Origin: Batkoa obscura
Lineage: Eukaryota; Entomophthoromycota; Entomophthoromycetes; Entomophthorales; Batkoaceae
Reading direction: 5' to 3'
DNA: 64,000 nucleotides
Assembly (NCBI GenBank): GCA_030770535.1
Contig: JASVEC010000026.1
Location: 372,001 to 436,000, forward strand
Positions 23,007 through 34,105 of the stretch are shown in pieces. Made by a program: the position numbers and the translations under genes. Each line of letters opens with the position of its first letter. The first letter of the stretch is position 1. The notes beneath the pieces were generated by a model. The model saw only the letters and a list, made by a program, of their open reading frames with translations. It was not told where the DNA came from and searched no databases.

Positions 23007-23504
23007 ATATCAAATTTTATTGATTATCTTTTTGCTATTAGGTAATATTGTAATGCAGTTATACCTTTTTATTGATCTTTGGTATTGTTATGTTAAAAGC
23101 TATAGAAAGTACTTGAATCTTAAATAAGATAAAACAATTTAACATTTGTTAGTATCACATTAAATATGAAATAATTAGACGTTTCATATAAATAGTTTCA
23201 ATTCATTAAACATTTTAATGACATTTTAAGTTTTTATAGTACTAACTTTAACGTTTTAGCGTTGTATAAAAAAACAAACACATATACATCCAATATAAAA
23301 AATCAATATTAATTTTTCTATCTTTTTCCTTCTTATTTCATCTATCATTAAATCAATATTTAAACTTTATACATGTAGTAATAAACTAATAGAAATAAAC
23401 AATCAATTTTTTTTTTCAATTTATGAATAGTTTATCTGATCTTAAAAAAAGATAGGCAGAACGAGTAAGAAGTAATAGAATAAAAATAGCCAATCAAAAA
23501 AAGA
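23007..23504. other. Intergenic region after the Kunitz pair
   Basis: AT-rich; no gene recognised. A short frame at about 23424-23480 has no support. Confidence 0.45.
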
Positions 23505-24449
23505 TTAACGCCTTACCAAAAAGACCAAGATCAATTGGTGGGTTGATAGAAAAATTAGAGGTAGCAGTAATGTAGGTACATTTGTCCTAGAAGTCGACCT
23601 ATTTACATTTCTCACTGTCCTTAAGAAAGTCAATGTGGTAGCGATGGGTCTCAATGGATCTTTTGAATAGAGAGTTACTGAATTCAGTAACATTAGGAAT
23701 AAGAACCATACCATTATCATTGTTAATAGATTTGTAGAATCTTAAATGAATAACCGAAATGGCTGTAGTAGAAACTAAAGCTTTGACAAATGAGGGAGCA
23801 TTATCAAAAAAGGGCTCGAGTTTAAAAAACCAGAAGATATTGACCTTACAAGGAGATGTGTTAAACTTACAAGAAAAATTTATAACATATTTTTGATAGG
23901 TATCCAAAATTCAGGATAGTCATCTCCAACTATTGAATCCGAATCAGTCTCACTGATAATAGAACCACTTTAAAAATTCCCTGCCTCACACCATTCAACT
24001 AAATTATAAGCATACCCAAGAGAACATCTAAAACCGATATTATGAAAATTATATTCCTTAGAATCATTATTATCATCATTATTAGTTATGATCTCAATTT
24101 TAATAGAATTATCTTCAAAAGATTGTCTATCTGTTATCAAAATAAAAAATTCAGAATACAAAATTCCTTTAAAAAAAGGTCTGTAATAATCTATTGATTT
24201 AACTATTAGATCCTCTTCCTTAAGATCTTCTTCAATATTAATACATTTTAAATAAAACTGGGTTTCAGGAGTGCCATTAACTAAACAATGAAATAAACTA
24301 AAACCCTCTTTATAAGGTTTATAAGTAAAATAACACAAACTTCTACCATACTTATTTATCAGCAATAAGCAGTCAAAACTTAAGTTTAAATTAGCACAAT
24401 TTTTTGAGTTGGTAATTTGTGCAAAGATAATCTTTAAAAAAACTGTCAA
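23505..24449 (-). pseudogene. Unrecognised secreted-type protein, probably broken
   Basis: On the minus strand a 159-residue frame starts at 24449 with MTVFLKIIFAQ, a possible short signal peptide, and continues with a Cys-containing sequence (for example CSLGYAYNLVEWCEAG) to a stop at 23970. Coding-like sequence continues past this point in a second frame (SGSIISETDSDS) and then a third (DTYQKYVINFSCKFNTSPC, 23599-23900). No GT..AG intron joins these frames in a convincing way, so frame-changing mutations are more likely. I do not recognise the family. It could also be a real gene with sequencing errors at homopolymers. Confidence 0.4.
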
Positions 24450-24509
24450 GATAATCTTAAATTTATTCCTTAACCCAATCCCTTATAAAAAAGCAGTATA
24501 TAAAAAAAA

Positions 24510-26366
24510 ATGGCAGAAACCATACTTAGTCAACCAGTCCCCTTATTTGATGATGGAAGTAGCGTTATTCAAAGAGAAATCGAGAAAGAAGAAGATCATT
24601 TGGAATCTATGGAAGTACATGAGTTATTCGATCTAGAGAATATCATCTTAATATTAAAGAAAAATTCATTTAAAAAAGTAAATTTCATTGCTTTGTTATT
24701 GTGAGGATTAATATCGATATCATTTTTTTTAGATTACTTTACAATTCCCGGATAATTTATTGAAATACTCAAATAAGATAGTGAATCACTTGAATACAAG
24801 CTATAATAGTGAATATTTTATTTTGGCAGATACATCGTACGGAAAGTAAGTTGATCTATTTCAATTATTATTTATTTATTAAATTTCACTTTTATAGCTG
24901 TTGCGTTGATAAAGTAGCCGCTTCTCATGTAGACAGTGACTGTTTAATTCATTTTGGCCACTCTTGTTTGTCAGGGTAAGGATGATAGAAATTAAACTTT
25001 GAGTTAAATTAATAATAGGTAGAGTTGAAGAGATCCCAGTGATTTATTCATTTGGCAAAAGCAAATTAAATGTAGAAAATTGTATTGAAAGTATCTATAA
25101 TTTAATCAATAATGAGTTGAGTGAAGTAAAGAAAATATTATTCATGGGTGATTTGTCTTTGTCATATTTAAATGGTGAGTCTTTGATTGATTTTTTATAA
25201 TTAAAAAGTAACAACTTTAAACAGAAGCAATAATTTCACAATTGAAACAAAAGGGAATTCAACAGAATATAATTGATGGAATAGCACCATTATCACAAAA
25301 TTTGACTGAAGAAAAAAATAATAGAAATGATTTAGAGCTAAGTCATAAAGACAAGAAATTATTGAGAATTTCTGGGCGTTATTATTCAACAGATAATATC
25401 AACTATGATCTATTAAATAACCAAAATAACGAAAGTACAGTTTTATTCTATATTGGTGAAGAAAGTATTGAATTAACTAATTTATTATTAAATGTTCAAA
25501 ACAAAATTAAAGTAGGTTTATTAAGTATTATTATTGATTGTATAATAATCGTCATAATTATTAGTTATACCGTTATGACCCAATAAAACAACAAAGCTTT
25601 TTAGATGGAGTAACAGTGAATCGACAATTAATGAGACGTTATGTACAAGTACAAAAAGCTAAAGATAGTACGACGTTTGGTATCTGTGTAGGAACATTAG
25701 GTATTGAGAATAGTATGGAAATGATAGAAAAAGTAGAAAGTTTAATAAAATCTAAAGGCGGCAAAAGTTATACCTTTGTAATGGGTAAACTCAATGTTGC
25801 AAAATTAGCAAACTTTATGGAAATTGATATTTTTGTTTTAATTGCTTGTCCAGAAAATTCTCTGATTGATTCAAAAGAATTTTTTAAGCCTATCATCACT
25901 CCATTTGAATTGGAACTTGCTCTAGATTCTAGATTAGAGTGGAATGGCACTTATTCTACAGAGTTTGAGGCTATTTTCAATAGTAAAGAGAAGGATGAGG
26001 AGACTAAAGAAGATGAAAATATTGAAGATGAAGATGAAGACAAACCTCATTTCTCTTTAATTACCGGTAAATTTGTAGCACCAAGAAGACATATCAATAT
26101 AGCGATGGATAATGAAACGAATAGTTCATCGTTAACGACAATTAACTCAGAAAGACAAATTTCTCAAATGATGGGTTCAACAGCAGGTAATATCTCAATT
26201 AGTTGTTTTAATAGTTTGTATATTAATTTCTAATATTTTAGGTGAATATTTAGCTAATCGTAGTTTCCGTGGGTTGGAAATGAATTTGGAAAATAATAAA
26301 GTGGAAAAAGCAACAGAAGGTAAAATGGGGATTGCTAAAGGATATTCAAATGAAAAAGAACTTTAG
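24510..26366 (+). CDS. DPH2: Diphthamide biosynthesis protein 2
   Basis: Seven exons (24510-24677, 24733-24845, 24898-24975, 25023-25174, 25225-25511, 25565-26186, 26242-26366) join into 514 residues. Dph2 is the partner of Dph1 in the iron-sulfur radical-SAM-like enzyme that makes the first step of diphthamide on elongation factor 2, in the cytosol. Visible family marks are [19 protein letters not shown] near residue 85, HFGHSCLSG, the central [27 protein letters not shown], and [18 protein letters not shown] with its conserved Cys, followed by TPFELELAL. An acidic insert ([12 protein letters not shown]) precedes the C-terminal FRGLEM. Length is usual for eukaryotic Dph2. All introns are 49-55 bases with GT..AG. 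No break is seen. Confidence 0.92.
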
Positions 26367-26705
26367 ATTTTTGCTATTTATTTTGGATTTCATTACAATT
26401 ATGGATAATGATAATAAAATTTTAAAAATAGAAGTTTAAATATTTGAACAATTTTTAACAAATTCATTTGATTTTTTTATTTAAATAGTATTATAGTGTT
26501 AAATTAGTTTTATTTTAAATAGTATTTTGTGTTTTTTATTTTTTGTTCATACATAATTCATAAGAATTTTAACTATGAGTTTAATAGGCTAAAAAAATGA
26601 ATAAATACGAAACAAAACGAATAAAAATGGTCACTTTGACATGGTTAAAGTTAAATTAAATTATAGCAAAAAAAATAATCCGTTTTCATTTATTATTGAA
26701 TAATT
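26367..26705. other. Intergenic region between DPH2 and Zn2Cys6 gene
   Basis: AT-rich terminator and promoter region; nothing else seen. Confidence 0.5.
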
Positions 26706-28628
26706 ATGTGGACTAAACAGGAAATTGATAATAATAACGTCAGTAATAGTATAAATAATAATATCAAAAATAACGACAGAAATAATAACTATAATAACAT
26801 CACTAATAATAATACCCCTATTACTAATAACACCCCAGAAGCTAGTGATAATATAAGTGATTTCAATTCAATTCAATATAGTCTAAGAAGATGTGATCAG
26901 TGCGCTAAAGGTCATAGGAAATGCGATCGAAGGTTGCCACAGTGTTTATCATGTACAAGCAAACTAAAGATATGTACTTATTTAAAGTATGCTTATAAAA
27001 ACAATGATGCGTTTAACCTATCAAGTATAAATAATTACACTGTGAAGTTCGCTGAAGATAAAAAAGGATATAAAAGAAAAGGAAAGAAGGAAGAATTACT
27101 TTTAAGTAGTAATGACAACGATGATAAGTTAGTCACGAAATCATTTTATATACAGAATATCTCGAGTGGGATGATCAAATATTATACAATGAAGCAATTC
27201 TTTAACAGGTTTCCAAGGAAAGGAATATTTGAAAGTATGTCTACTTTATTACAACACCCAACACCATTTAAAAATAACAATAAGCTATTGCTGTTTTTTC
27301 AAATTGCAGATAACTACCAAACGATAAATAAAGAGTGTCGAATTGATCTAAGGAATTCGCAAAAGTTAATAAAAGGAAGCTATCATGAAAATCTTCAAAC
27401 AATTTTAAAGGAAGCTTATATAAATTATTTTAAATATTACAACACCAATTACCCATTATTTATTAAAAGAGAATTTAATTATAATTTGAGGAGTAGGAAT
27501 CTAAAGTTGGCTATCTTATTAGGTGGCTTAAACAAGATGAAAGTGAATTCAACAAACAGCTCGATAATGAATTTTATCCAAGATAAATTAAATGAAGATA
27601 TAAGGAGTCCCTATAGATTAGCCATAACTTTAGAAAATGTTCAAGCGGTATTTGTATTAATGCAAAGTTCTTATTCTACTCCTTGGTTAACATATAGCTT
27701 TGAAATCTATTACTCCTATTGTATAAAAGGAATTGATATACTTGGTTTACCATTTAATTTCAAAAAATTAAGTTCACAAAGTAGAAAAGAAAGGGTACTA
27801 TTGTATGCTACTTTGTTATATTATTATCATTTTCTTGGCCTATTCCTTAGGCTTAATTTTTCATTACCTTATCAGCCTTACTATTTAAAACAATATTTTA
27901 GACGCATCCAAATGGATATTTTAAAGTTTCAATGCTTGAAAAAGAATAAGGATATTGATTTTTATTATCAAATTTTATTAGCATCTTTTTATAATGAAAT
28001 TGGCTCTATTTTATATTCTATTCGACTATTAAAAGAGAGTTATATTAATAATATAGAAATTATGCGTGTGGATAAGAGTGATAATTATAGTGACAACAAT
28101 AGCATCAAAAATGTAATTAAACGGATTCAAAAAGTAAAAGATCATTATTTTAAATTATTTTTATTATTAAAATTACAAACAAATAATAACATTGCTAATA
28201 ACAATCTTAATTATAACTTTCATTATAATCAACGTATCTTGTTTATCTGTCATTTTTTGATCTTTTTTAGCAAAAGTTTAAAGTTCTATAATTTAAATGA
28301 TGATGACTTTAACTCCAGTTTCCATAATAACTCAGAAAATAAAAGCTATTTATCAGAAACCATAATAGAATGTGTAACATATATAAACCACGGTATCCAA
28401 TTACCTCCAGGTACCTTATCTAACATCGATGTTGCTTTATTAAGTCATGGTATTGCTTTTTTTGTTAGATATCAACCTTATTCCCGTTGGAATTTAAAAT
28501 GGATTATAAATCAAAGTTTTGAGTTTTTAAACCAATGTGCTAAATTAGAAACTTATCTTTCGACTGCCTCTATTAATAATAAAATCAATCTTTTGATCAA
28601 AAATACCCTTTTTGAAAGGCAGAAATGA
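26706..28628 (+). CDS. Zn2Cys6 fungal transcription factor, 640 residues
   Basis: A single-exon gene. The first 60 residues are Asn-rich low-complexity sequence. The zinc cluster follows with C-x2-C-x6-C-x6-C-x2-C-x6-C spacing (CDQCAKGHRKCDRRLPQC and onward), then a basic linker (KRKGKKEELL). The remaining 500 residues are helical and Leu/Tyr-rich, like the middle homology region of this class. It is distantly related to the regulator at 29413-31248 (shared blocks such as the NEIGSILYSIRLLKESYI type of segment against NELSSIIYSIKQLKEKYI). Proteins of this class are nuclear, bind DNA as dimers and control local or metabolic genes. No target can be read here. Confidence 0.85.
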   Translation: MWTKQEIDNNNVSNSINNNIKNNDRNNNYNNITNNNTPITNNTPEASDNISDFNSIQYSLRRCDQCAKGHRKCDRRLPQCLSCTSKLKICTYLKYAYKNNDAFNLSSINNYTVKFAEDKKGYKRKGKKEELLLSSNDNDDKLVTKSFYIQNISSGMIKYYTMKQFFNRFPRKGIFESMSTLLQHPTPFKNNNKLLLFFQIADNYQTINKECRIDLRNSQKLIKGSYHENLQTILKEAYINYFKYYNTNYPLFIKREFNYNLRSRNLKLAILLGGLNKMKVNSTNSSIMNFIQDKLNEDIRSPYRLAITLENVQAVFVLMQSSYSTPWLTYSFEIYYSYCIKGIDILGLPFNFKKLSSQSRKERVLLYATLLYYYHFLGLFLRLNFSLPYQPYYLKQYFRRIQMDILKFQCLKKNKDIDFYYQILLASFYNEIGSILYSIRLLKESYINNIEIMRVDKSDNYSDNNSIKNVIKRIQKVKDHYFKLFLLLKLQTNNNIANNNLNYNFHYNQRILFICHFLIFFSKSLKFYNLNDDDFNSSFHNNSENKSYLSETIIECVTYINHGIQLPPGTLSNIDVALLSHGIAFFVRYQPYSRWNLKWIINQSFEFLNQCAKLETYLSTASINNKINLLIKNTLFERQK

Positions 28629-28783
28629 GCATGCTGTTTTTGCTAACCTGGTGTTCCTCTCTTGCTCCCTTGTTTTCCTTCTTGATAGTTACTTTATGTT
28701 CCTTCCTAATAATTAAATAAAACTAATTTTATAATTAATTTCATAATTTATATTTGGCAGTATATCGCCAACACACAACTAAA

Positions 28784-29210
28784 TTATTCTTTTTTAGAAA
28801 AAATAAAAGAATCTATAGAATCACAAATATCTAATCGTCTATTGTTGCTAAGTATATAGTTAGCATTGGTTACTAATTGAAAACTAACTTTAAACTTTAT
28901 TTTATAGTTTAAAGGAACGATAGTAGTCACAATTGAATATGAAGAAGCAAAACGATGTTTGCGTAATAAAGCTTTAAGACAAAAGGACATGTTTAAATTA
29001 ACAATAAATAAACTTACTGAACATGATAAAAAGAATAACTATTTCAAAAAACCTTGAAGAGAAAGCCATGCCCATAAGAGCCAAATGAGCTTCCAAGTGT
29101 TTTATTTTAAAAAAGCTAAGCTTAAGTGTACTATAATGAATATATCTGGGGTATGCCAAAGCAGTTTAAGAAATAATATAAAATTAAAAAGATATTCCAG
29201 TCGATATCTG
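28784..29210 (-). other. Candidate short gene of unknown function
   Basis: On the minus strand an open frame of 68 codons (28784-28990) can be extended upstream by a possible intron (GTAAGT...TTAAAG, about 28981-29026) into an open, protein-like stretch (HLEAHLALMGMAFSSRF). The plus strand of the same interval is also open for about 50 codons (EYEEAKRCLRNKALRQKDM), so the strand is uncertain. No family is recognised, and it may be a gene remnant. Confidence 0.25.
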
Positions 29211-29412
29211 CCATCTTCAGATTAAGTAAAGTTACACTATTGTCTGTTTAAAAAGAACAAATTTAATTTCTAATAAACTTTATTGCGAAATAATTGAAGC
29301 AGTAGTTTAAATAACTTGGATTTTCCAAAAAAAAAAATTTAGTCCATTTTCTTCTCTTACTCAAACATCATAGAATAGTATCATTATTAACAACAATTTA
29401 TACTCTCAGAAG

Positions 29413-31248
29413 ATGTATAATCCAATTCAAATACCCGCTAATAGTAGTCAAGTAATTACCAAAGATATGCTACCTAATACTTATCGATGTAGGCAATGTG
29501 CTAAAGATCATAAAAGATGTGATAAGAAATTCCCAAAATGTCAAAGGTGTATTAATCTAGATAGAAGCGAGTGTGTTTATATAACAAAGCCAGTTATAAG
29601 GCCTATGATCAAAAAAGAGAAACCAGTGAAGGTAATAAAGAAAAAAGAAAAAGCCAATGTAAGGAAAAGGGGGAGTAAATTAGATTTAGAATTAAGAAGC
29701 AATATGAAAATATTTAAACTCCAAACACAGCCGAAGATAATACTTAATGTAATAAACATGGATAGCGATGGTAGTAGTTTATATCAGCAATTATATCGTT
29801 CATTTCCACAAAAATGTTCATTTGAGCACCTATTAACAATGAGTCAATATCCTCAGTTTCATTTGAAAAATCCAAGGTTTAATCTATTTATTAATTTAAC
29901 ACAGAAGTATCGATCCATTGTTAAAAATCTCAATTACCATAAGCCATCAGTACAATATGAAGATTTGATATTATATGAAAATATGAATAGTAAGTCTATA
30001 AAGGAAGAGATCAATGGAGTGTTAAGTCAGGCGTATAATAGTTATTTTGAGTATTACAATGCTACATTCCCACTATTCTTGAAGAAAAAATTCAATTTTA
30101 AACATATAAATTACTATTTGAAGTTAGCTATCTTATTAAGTGGTCTTGGCAGGATGAAAAAAAGTGAATTAGTCAGTTATTTAATCGACACTATCCAACT
30201 CAAACTATATAATAAATTTAAGTATTTTTATACACTACCGCCAAGTTTAGCGATGATTCAAACTTTATTTATATTAATACAAAGTAGTTTAAACATTGCT
30301 TGGATCTGGGCCAAAGTAGAGCATTATTCAGATTATTGTATTAGAGCAAGTTACGCCATCGGACTTCATTTAAATTATCCTAAATATAACACAAAAGTTA
30401 AAACAGAAAGGATAATGTGTTATTGTTCATTAATGGCGTTTCGATTTATTATGGCTTTATCTTATAAAAATACTTTTCCTTTGCCTTATCGACCTAAAGA
30501 ATTGGATAAACAATTTAACAAGATTTTGGGGACTTTAATAACCGGAAATGGCCTTAATAATAAGCTGCACAATAGTGACCTGGAGTTTATTTATTCAATA
30601 ATTCTGATATCCTATTACAATGAGTTGAGTTCGATTATTTATTCGATTAAGCAATTGAAAGAAAAATACATTAATTATGATTATAGACAAAAGAATGACA
30701 CAGTTAGAGTTGAATTGTTTACTAGGAATGCATCCATTAAAAAGAAATATTGCTTTATTTTCTTATTGTTGAAGATTCAATTGACAAATTCAAATAGCAA
30801 GAACCACAACGTACGGACGATTGATAGTTTTTTACGATCAATTGATCAAATACAACTTCGAATTTTGTTTTTTCATCATCATTGTAAATACTTCCTATTC
30901 GGTTTATTATTTTACAACTCAATGAACTCGCTAAATTCAATACCCAACTTTCCAGAAGACAGCAATCTTGTTGTACAAGCATTGGTAGAATGTAAGGCCT
31001 ATCTAAGCTATGCTATCCAATTGAACCAATCTCTTAACCCTAGTTTAGATCTCAATATTATTAACGAAGGCATGGTATTTATTATAGGTAATTATAAACA
31101 TTCCAGTTTGAATTTTAAATCCGTTTTATTCAAAGTCATGGATCATACTAATCGTCTAGCTAATTCTCATTCCGCTTTTTCAAGAGTCAATTTTTTGGAT
31201 AATAACATTTATCGACATCTGTTTCAATTATTTAAAATTAAGCGATAA
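29413..31248 (+). CDS. Zn2Cys6 fungal transcription factor, 611 residues
   Basis: A single-exon gene. Near residue 27 the zinc cluster reads C-x2-C-x6-C-x6-C-x2-C-x7-C (CRQCAKDHKRCDKKFPKCQR and onward), followed by a Lys-rich linker (KKEKPVKVIKKKEKANVRKR) that may serve as nuclear signal. The rest is a Leu/Tyr-rich regulatory region that includes FEYYNATFPLFLKKKFNFKH and FPLPYRPKELDKQFNK. The broken gene at 19146-20841 is its close duplicate in opposite orientation, and the regulator at 26706-28628 is a more distant relative. Start chosen at the first ATG, 26 residues before the cluster. Target genes are unknown. Confidence 0.88.
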   Translation: MYNPIQIPANSSQVITKDMLPNTYRCRQCAKDHKRCDKKFPKCQRCINLDRSECVYITKPVIRPMIKKEKPVKVIKKKEKANVRKRGSKLDLELRSNMKIFKLQTQPKIILNVINMDSDGSSLYQQLYRSFPQKCSFEHLLTMSQYPQFHLKNPRFNLFINLTQKYRSIVKNLNYHKPSVQYEDLILYENMNSKSIKEEINGVLSQAYNSYFEYYNATFPLFLKKKFNFKHINYYLKLAILLSGLGRMKKSELVSYLIDTIQLKLYNKFKYFYTLPPSLAMIQTLFILIQSSLNIAWIWAKVEHYSDYCIRASYAIGLHLNYPKYNTKVKTERIMCYCSLMAFRFIMALSYKNTFPLPYRPKELDKQFNKILGTLITGNGLNNKLHNSDLEFIYSIILISYYNELSSIIYSIKQLKEKYINYDYRQKNDTVRVELFTRNASIKKKYCFIFLLLKIQLTNSNSKNHNVRTIDSFLRSIDQIQLRILFFHHHCKYFLFGLLFYNSMNSLNSIPNFPEDSNLVVQALVECKAYLSYAIQLNQSLNPSLDLNIINEGMVFIIGNYKHSSLNFKSVLFKVMDHTNRLANSHSAFSRVNFLDNNIYRHLFQLFKIKR

Positions 31249-31899
31249 TAAGTCATTCTTAGTTTTTAAGTATTATCTTCAGGTTTATTATTTTTTATAT
31301 TTTAAAATTATCAAAAAAAATGTTACTCACTGCAATGTAGCTTACATTTATAGCATTATATTTTGACTCTCTTCCGTTTCAAGTTTATCAGCTATGCTCT
31401 TGATCATTTTCTCGTAAAATTCAAAGTTTAGTTGTATATATTGCTTATTAATTGACATTGTGATTTCACCAAGTACTTTTTGTTTTCACTGCCTTCTAAA
31501 TCTTTACAGAACCCTTTACCACTTGAACTTCGGATTCATCGCAGTTACCAATCCCCTGCCGATCTTCTTTATAGAGTAGTAAACTATGGGCCATCTTGAG
31601 TACAAACTTGTAGCTGCTCATCAACCTCGATCTAAAAATATCAAGTTGTAGTTAAAATCTCTTTTTCTTTGGTATCTCCTATTAGTCATGTCCTCTTAAA
31701 TTTGTTAAAAAAATTTATCTCATAAACTTTATATACCTTATTAAAATTTAAAAAAATATTGATCATAATAGCATGATTTTTTTAAATACAGTCATTCATA
31801 CTTTAGTTGATTAAAATAATCAAACTTTATTAAAATTACAAAGTTGATTTAAATCATGAATAAAATTTAAACTAAATTTATCTTTTTATTTACTCCAAA
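31249..31899. other. Intergenic region
   Basis: No complete gene seen. The stretch 31340-31630 has lower A/T content than its surroundings but no open frame I can support. Confidence 0.4.
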
Positions 31900-32720
31900 A
31901 TGTCATTAAATTTTGATTTATTACCAGATATCGTATTGTACGAGATATTTAAATTTTCAGATCCAGATGAATTATTTAAGCTATGTTTCTTAAGCAAATA
32001 CATATTTAAAAATGTAAGTAGAACTATTAAATATAATTTAAATCATTCAGTTTATGAAAACTATAGAACATTACCCAAATATCATAATTATCAATATGAA
32101 TTTAGTGAACAAAAGGAATAATTATTGAAGCATATAACTGTATACCATAGCTTTTTTCAAATATTTAAATCGCTGTCCGAATGTAGAATCTATATATTAT
32201 AAGATTGAAAATGATATCTATATGAATTATGATGTCAATTACAGTAGTTATGAGATTAAAAACAATAATTATAATGTCAAAACAATAATAATGATAGGAG
32301 TTGTAATATTTACAATGGTTATAGTAGTTCCGAATATGATAGTAATGAGTATAGTGATAATGATGGCAAATTTCAGAATAATAATGATGATGTTAAAAGC
32401 AATGACATTGATAGTAACAAAAACAATAATGATAGCAAAATAAGTAACAAGCTAATAAAATTAAAAAATATAAAACTATCTTTTATAAATTATAGACAAT
32501 CATTTGAGTTACTTCAAAGCTATTTAAAGCAAATCAAAGTATTTGAAGTTTATGATTAGCAACAATATTTATAAGGATGTAAAGACTTACTCTGTTATTA
32601 AATATTTAAGCCCAGATAACTCAATGTCACTTAAAATATGCTCCAACAATAATCTAAATTTTAAAAGATTAAATACTTTTAAATTAAATTCATTAACTTA
32701 AAAGTCAAATAAAAGTATAT
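31900..32720 (+). pseudogene. F-box/LRR-like family, copy C (truncated)
   Basis: This copy has the best preserved N-terminus of the family: ATG, then SLNFDLLPDIVLYEIFKF, then SDPDELFKLCFLSKYIFKN and SVYENYRTLPKYHNY. The frame stops at 32119-32121; homologous sequence resumes in another frame (YLNRCPNVESIYYKIEND), then runs into an Asn/Asp/Met-rich low-complexity stretch and a fragment SFELLQSYLKQIKVFEVYD. The match to the family ends at the MITE at 32724, so the 3' half is missing. Confidence 0.72.
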
Positions 32721-32723
32721 ATA

Positions 32724-32820
32724 GGGGTGTTTTTTTGGCTTCATTACTTTTTCCATTTTTTAAGCACTGTTTGAGAGGAAACATTGTTAGTAAAATTCTT
32801 AAACAAAAAAATACGTCTTA
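32724..32820 (+). mobile_element. MITE, short inverted-repeat element (copy 3, right end degraded)
   Basis: Left end GGGGTGTTTTTTTGGCTTCA and centre TTTTTTAAGCACTGTTTGAG match the family; the right end reads AAATACGTCTTA instead of AAATACATCCCC. It sits where F-box copy C ends. Confidence 0.8.
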
Positions 32821-33630
32821 TCTGTCTATTGTTTATTATTTATTATTTAAAATGCTTATATTTGTATTTTTAAAACATTCTCATATTTATTTCTAAATCA
32901 AACTATTTATTATTAGTTTATTTAAATAAATATACTTATTATAAATATAAAAGTCATTATTTTTAAAATTGCTATATTTTAATTAAAAATGTTTTAAATA
33001 AAATAATATTATTTATATAAATTAGTTTAAATAAAGAAGTTTTAAAATTAATTTAGCTTTTAATAAGTTTAAACAACTTAGTAAAGTAATATGAACTATA
33101 AAAACTAATTTTATATTTTATATTTTAATATTTAAACATTTGTTTTATTTTATTTTTATGTCAAAAACTATATGTTTTTTTATGATATTATATTATATTA
33201 AAAAAATTAAAAAAGTTAAATACTAAATATTAAAATTAAATTATAAAAGCTAAAAATTTAAATACACAAAAATGTTTTTTCTGACTTATCACTTTTTTCA
33301 TTTTTTAAATGCTATTTGAGCAGAAAAAATATATCTTTATATAATTATTTTAATTAAAAATTCTGCTATGCTAATAATAAATGAAAAAGCTATCTAAGAT
33401 ATTAATATGCTAATGTGACTAAAAAATAAAACATTAAAATGGCAGGTACAAGTTTGAAATTTAAAATTCTATTAAATAATTAAATTAAAATTTGTAATAA
33501 TTAAATTTAAAAAATATACAAATAAAAAAATAGTCAATATATAGTTTTTTATTTATTTATTTTTTAAATTTTTATAAATAAAATAAACAGATATATGAAA
33601 TTAAAGTTTTTTTTATAAATAATTATATGG
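32821..33630. other. AT-rich stretch with a MITE fragment
   Basis: Nearly pure A/T sequence. The segment 33273-33335 resembles the left two thirds of the MITE (ACTTTTTTCATTTTTTAAAT then GCTATTTGAGCAGAAAAAAT). No gene is seen. Confidence 0.45.
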
Positions 33631-34105
33631 TGTGAAAGTTGGTACTCAGTGGTAGGAGTTAAAAGCAGTCATTGCTTGATTAACTTGCCTTGAGTCGAAC
33701 AGTCTTAGTTTATGTAACTAAGATAGATTTAACTTAATAGGAATAATATGTAATAAGCTACGAATTATGTAAAACAAATATAATAGACAATACTACTGTA
33801 AAATCTACGTAAGATGTTACCAGAAAGACTTAGTGGCTTTATTAATAGTACGATATCAGGGATTAATCCAATTAAAAAAGCCTCGAGTTATCATGTTGAA
33901 GAATCTCTTTTATACTCTTTGCAGTGCGAAGTTAGAAATTCTCATAGCAAATCAAAACAAGGAACTCTGGATTGATTATACCACATGGTTCACGGTTAAA
34001 TTGATTACAAGACTACAACTAGTTTTGTAATCAAGTTCAATGATTATTATGTTATAATTAATCCGAGAGCTGATAAACCAATATTTCACAAGTATTAAAA
34101 AAAAC
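33631..34105 (+). mobile_element. Fossil fragment of the 2.86-kb DNA transposon
   Basis: This stretch matches, in inverted orientation, the non-coding part of the transposon between its right terminal repeat and its transposase (about 48790-49165). Shared landmarks include TTAGTTTATGTAACTAAGAT, AAGACTTAGTGGCTTTATTA and TGTTGAAGAATCT. About 90 bases (roughly 33922-34014) are present here and absent from the transposon. No transposase sequence follows, so it is a truncated relic. Confidence 0.75.

Noticed and set aside
32222-32443. 73-codon Met/Ile/Val-rich open frame
   Set aside because: It is an off-frame reading of the Asn/Asp low-complexity repeat of F-box copy C.
33833-34030. 65-codon open frame
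   Set aside because: Lies within the non-coding fossil segment of the DNA transposon.
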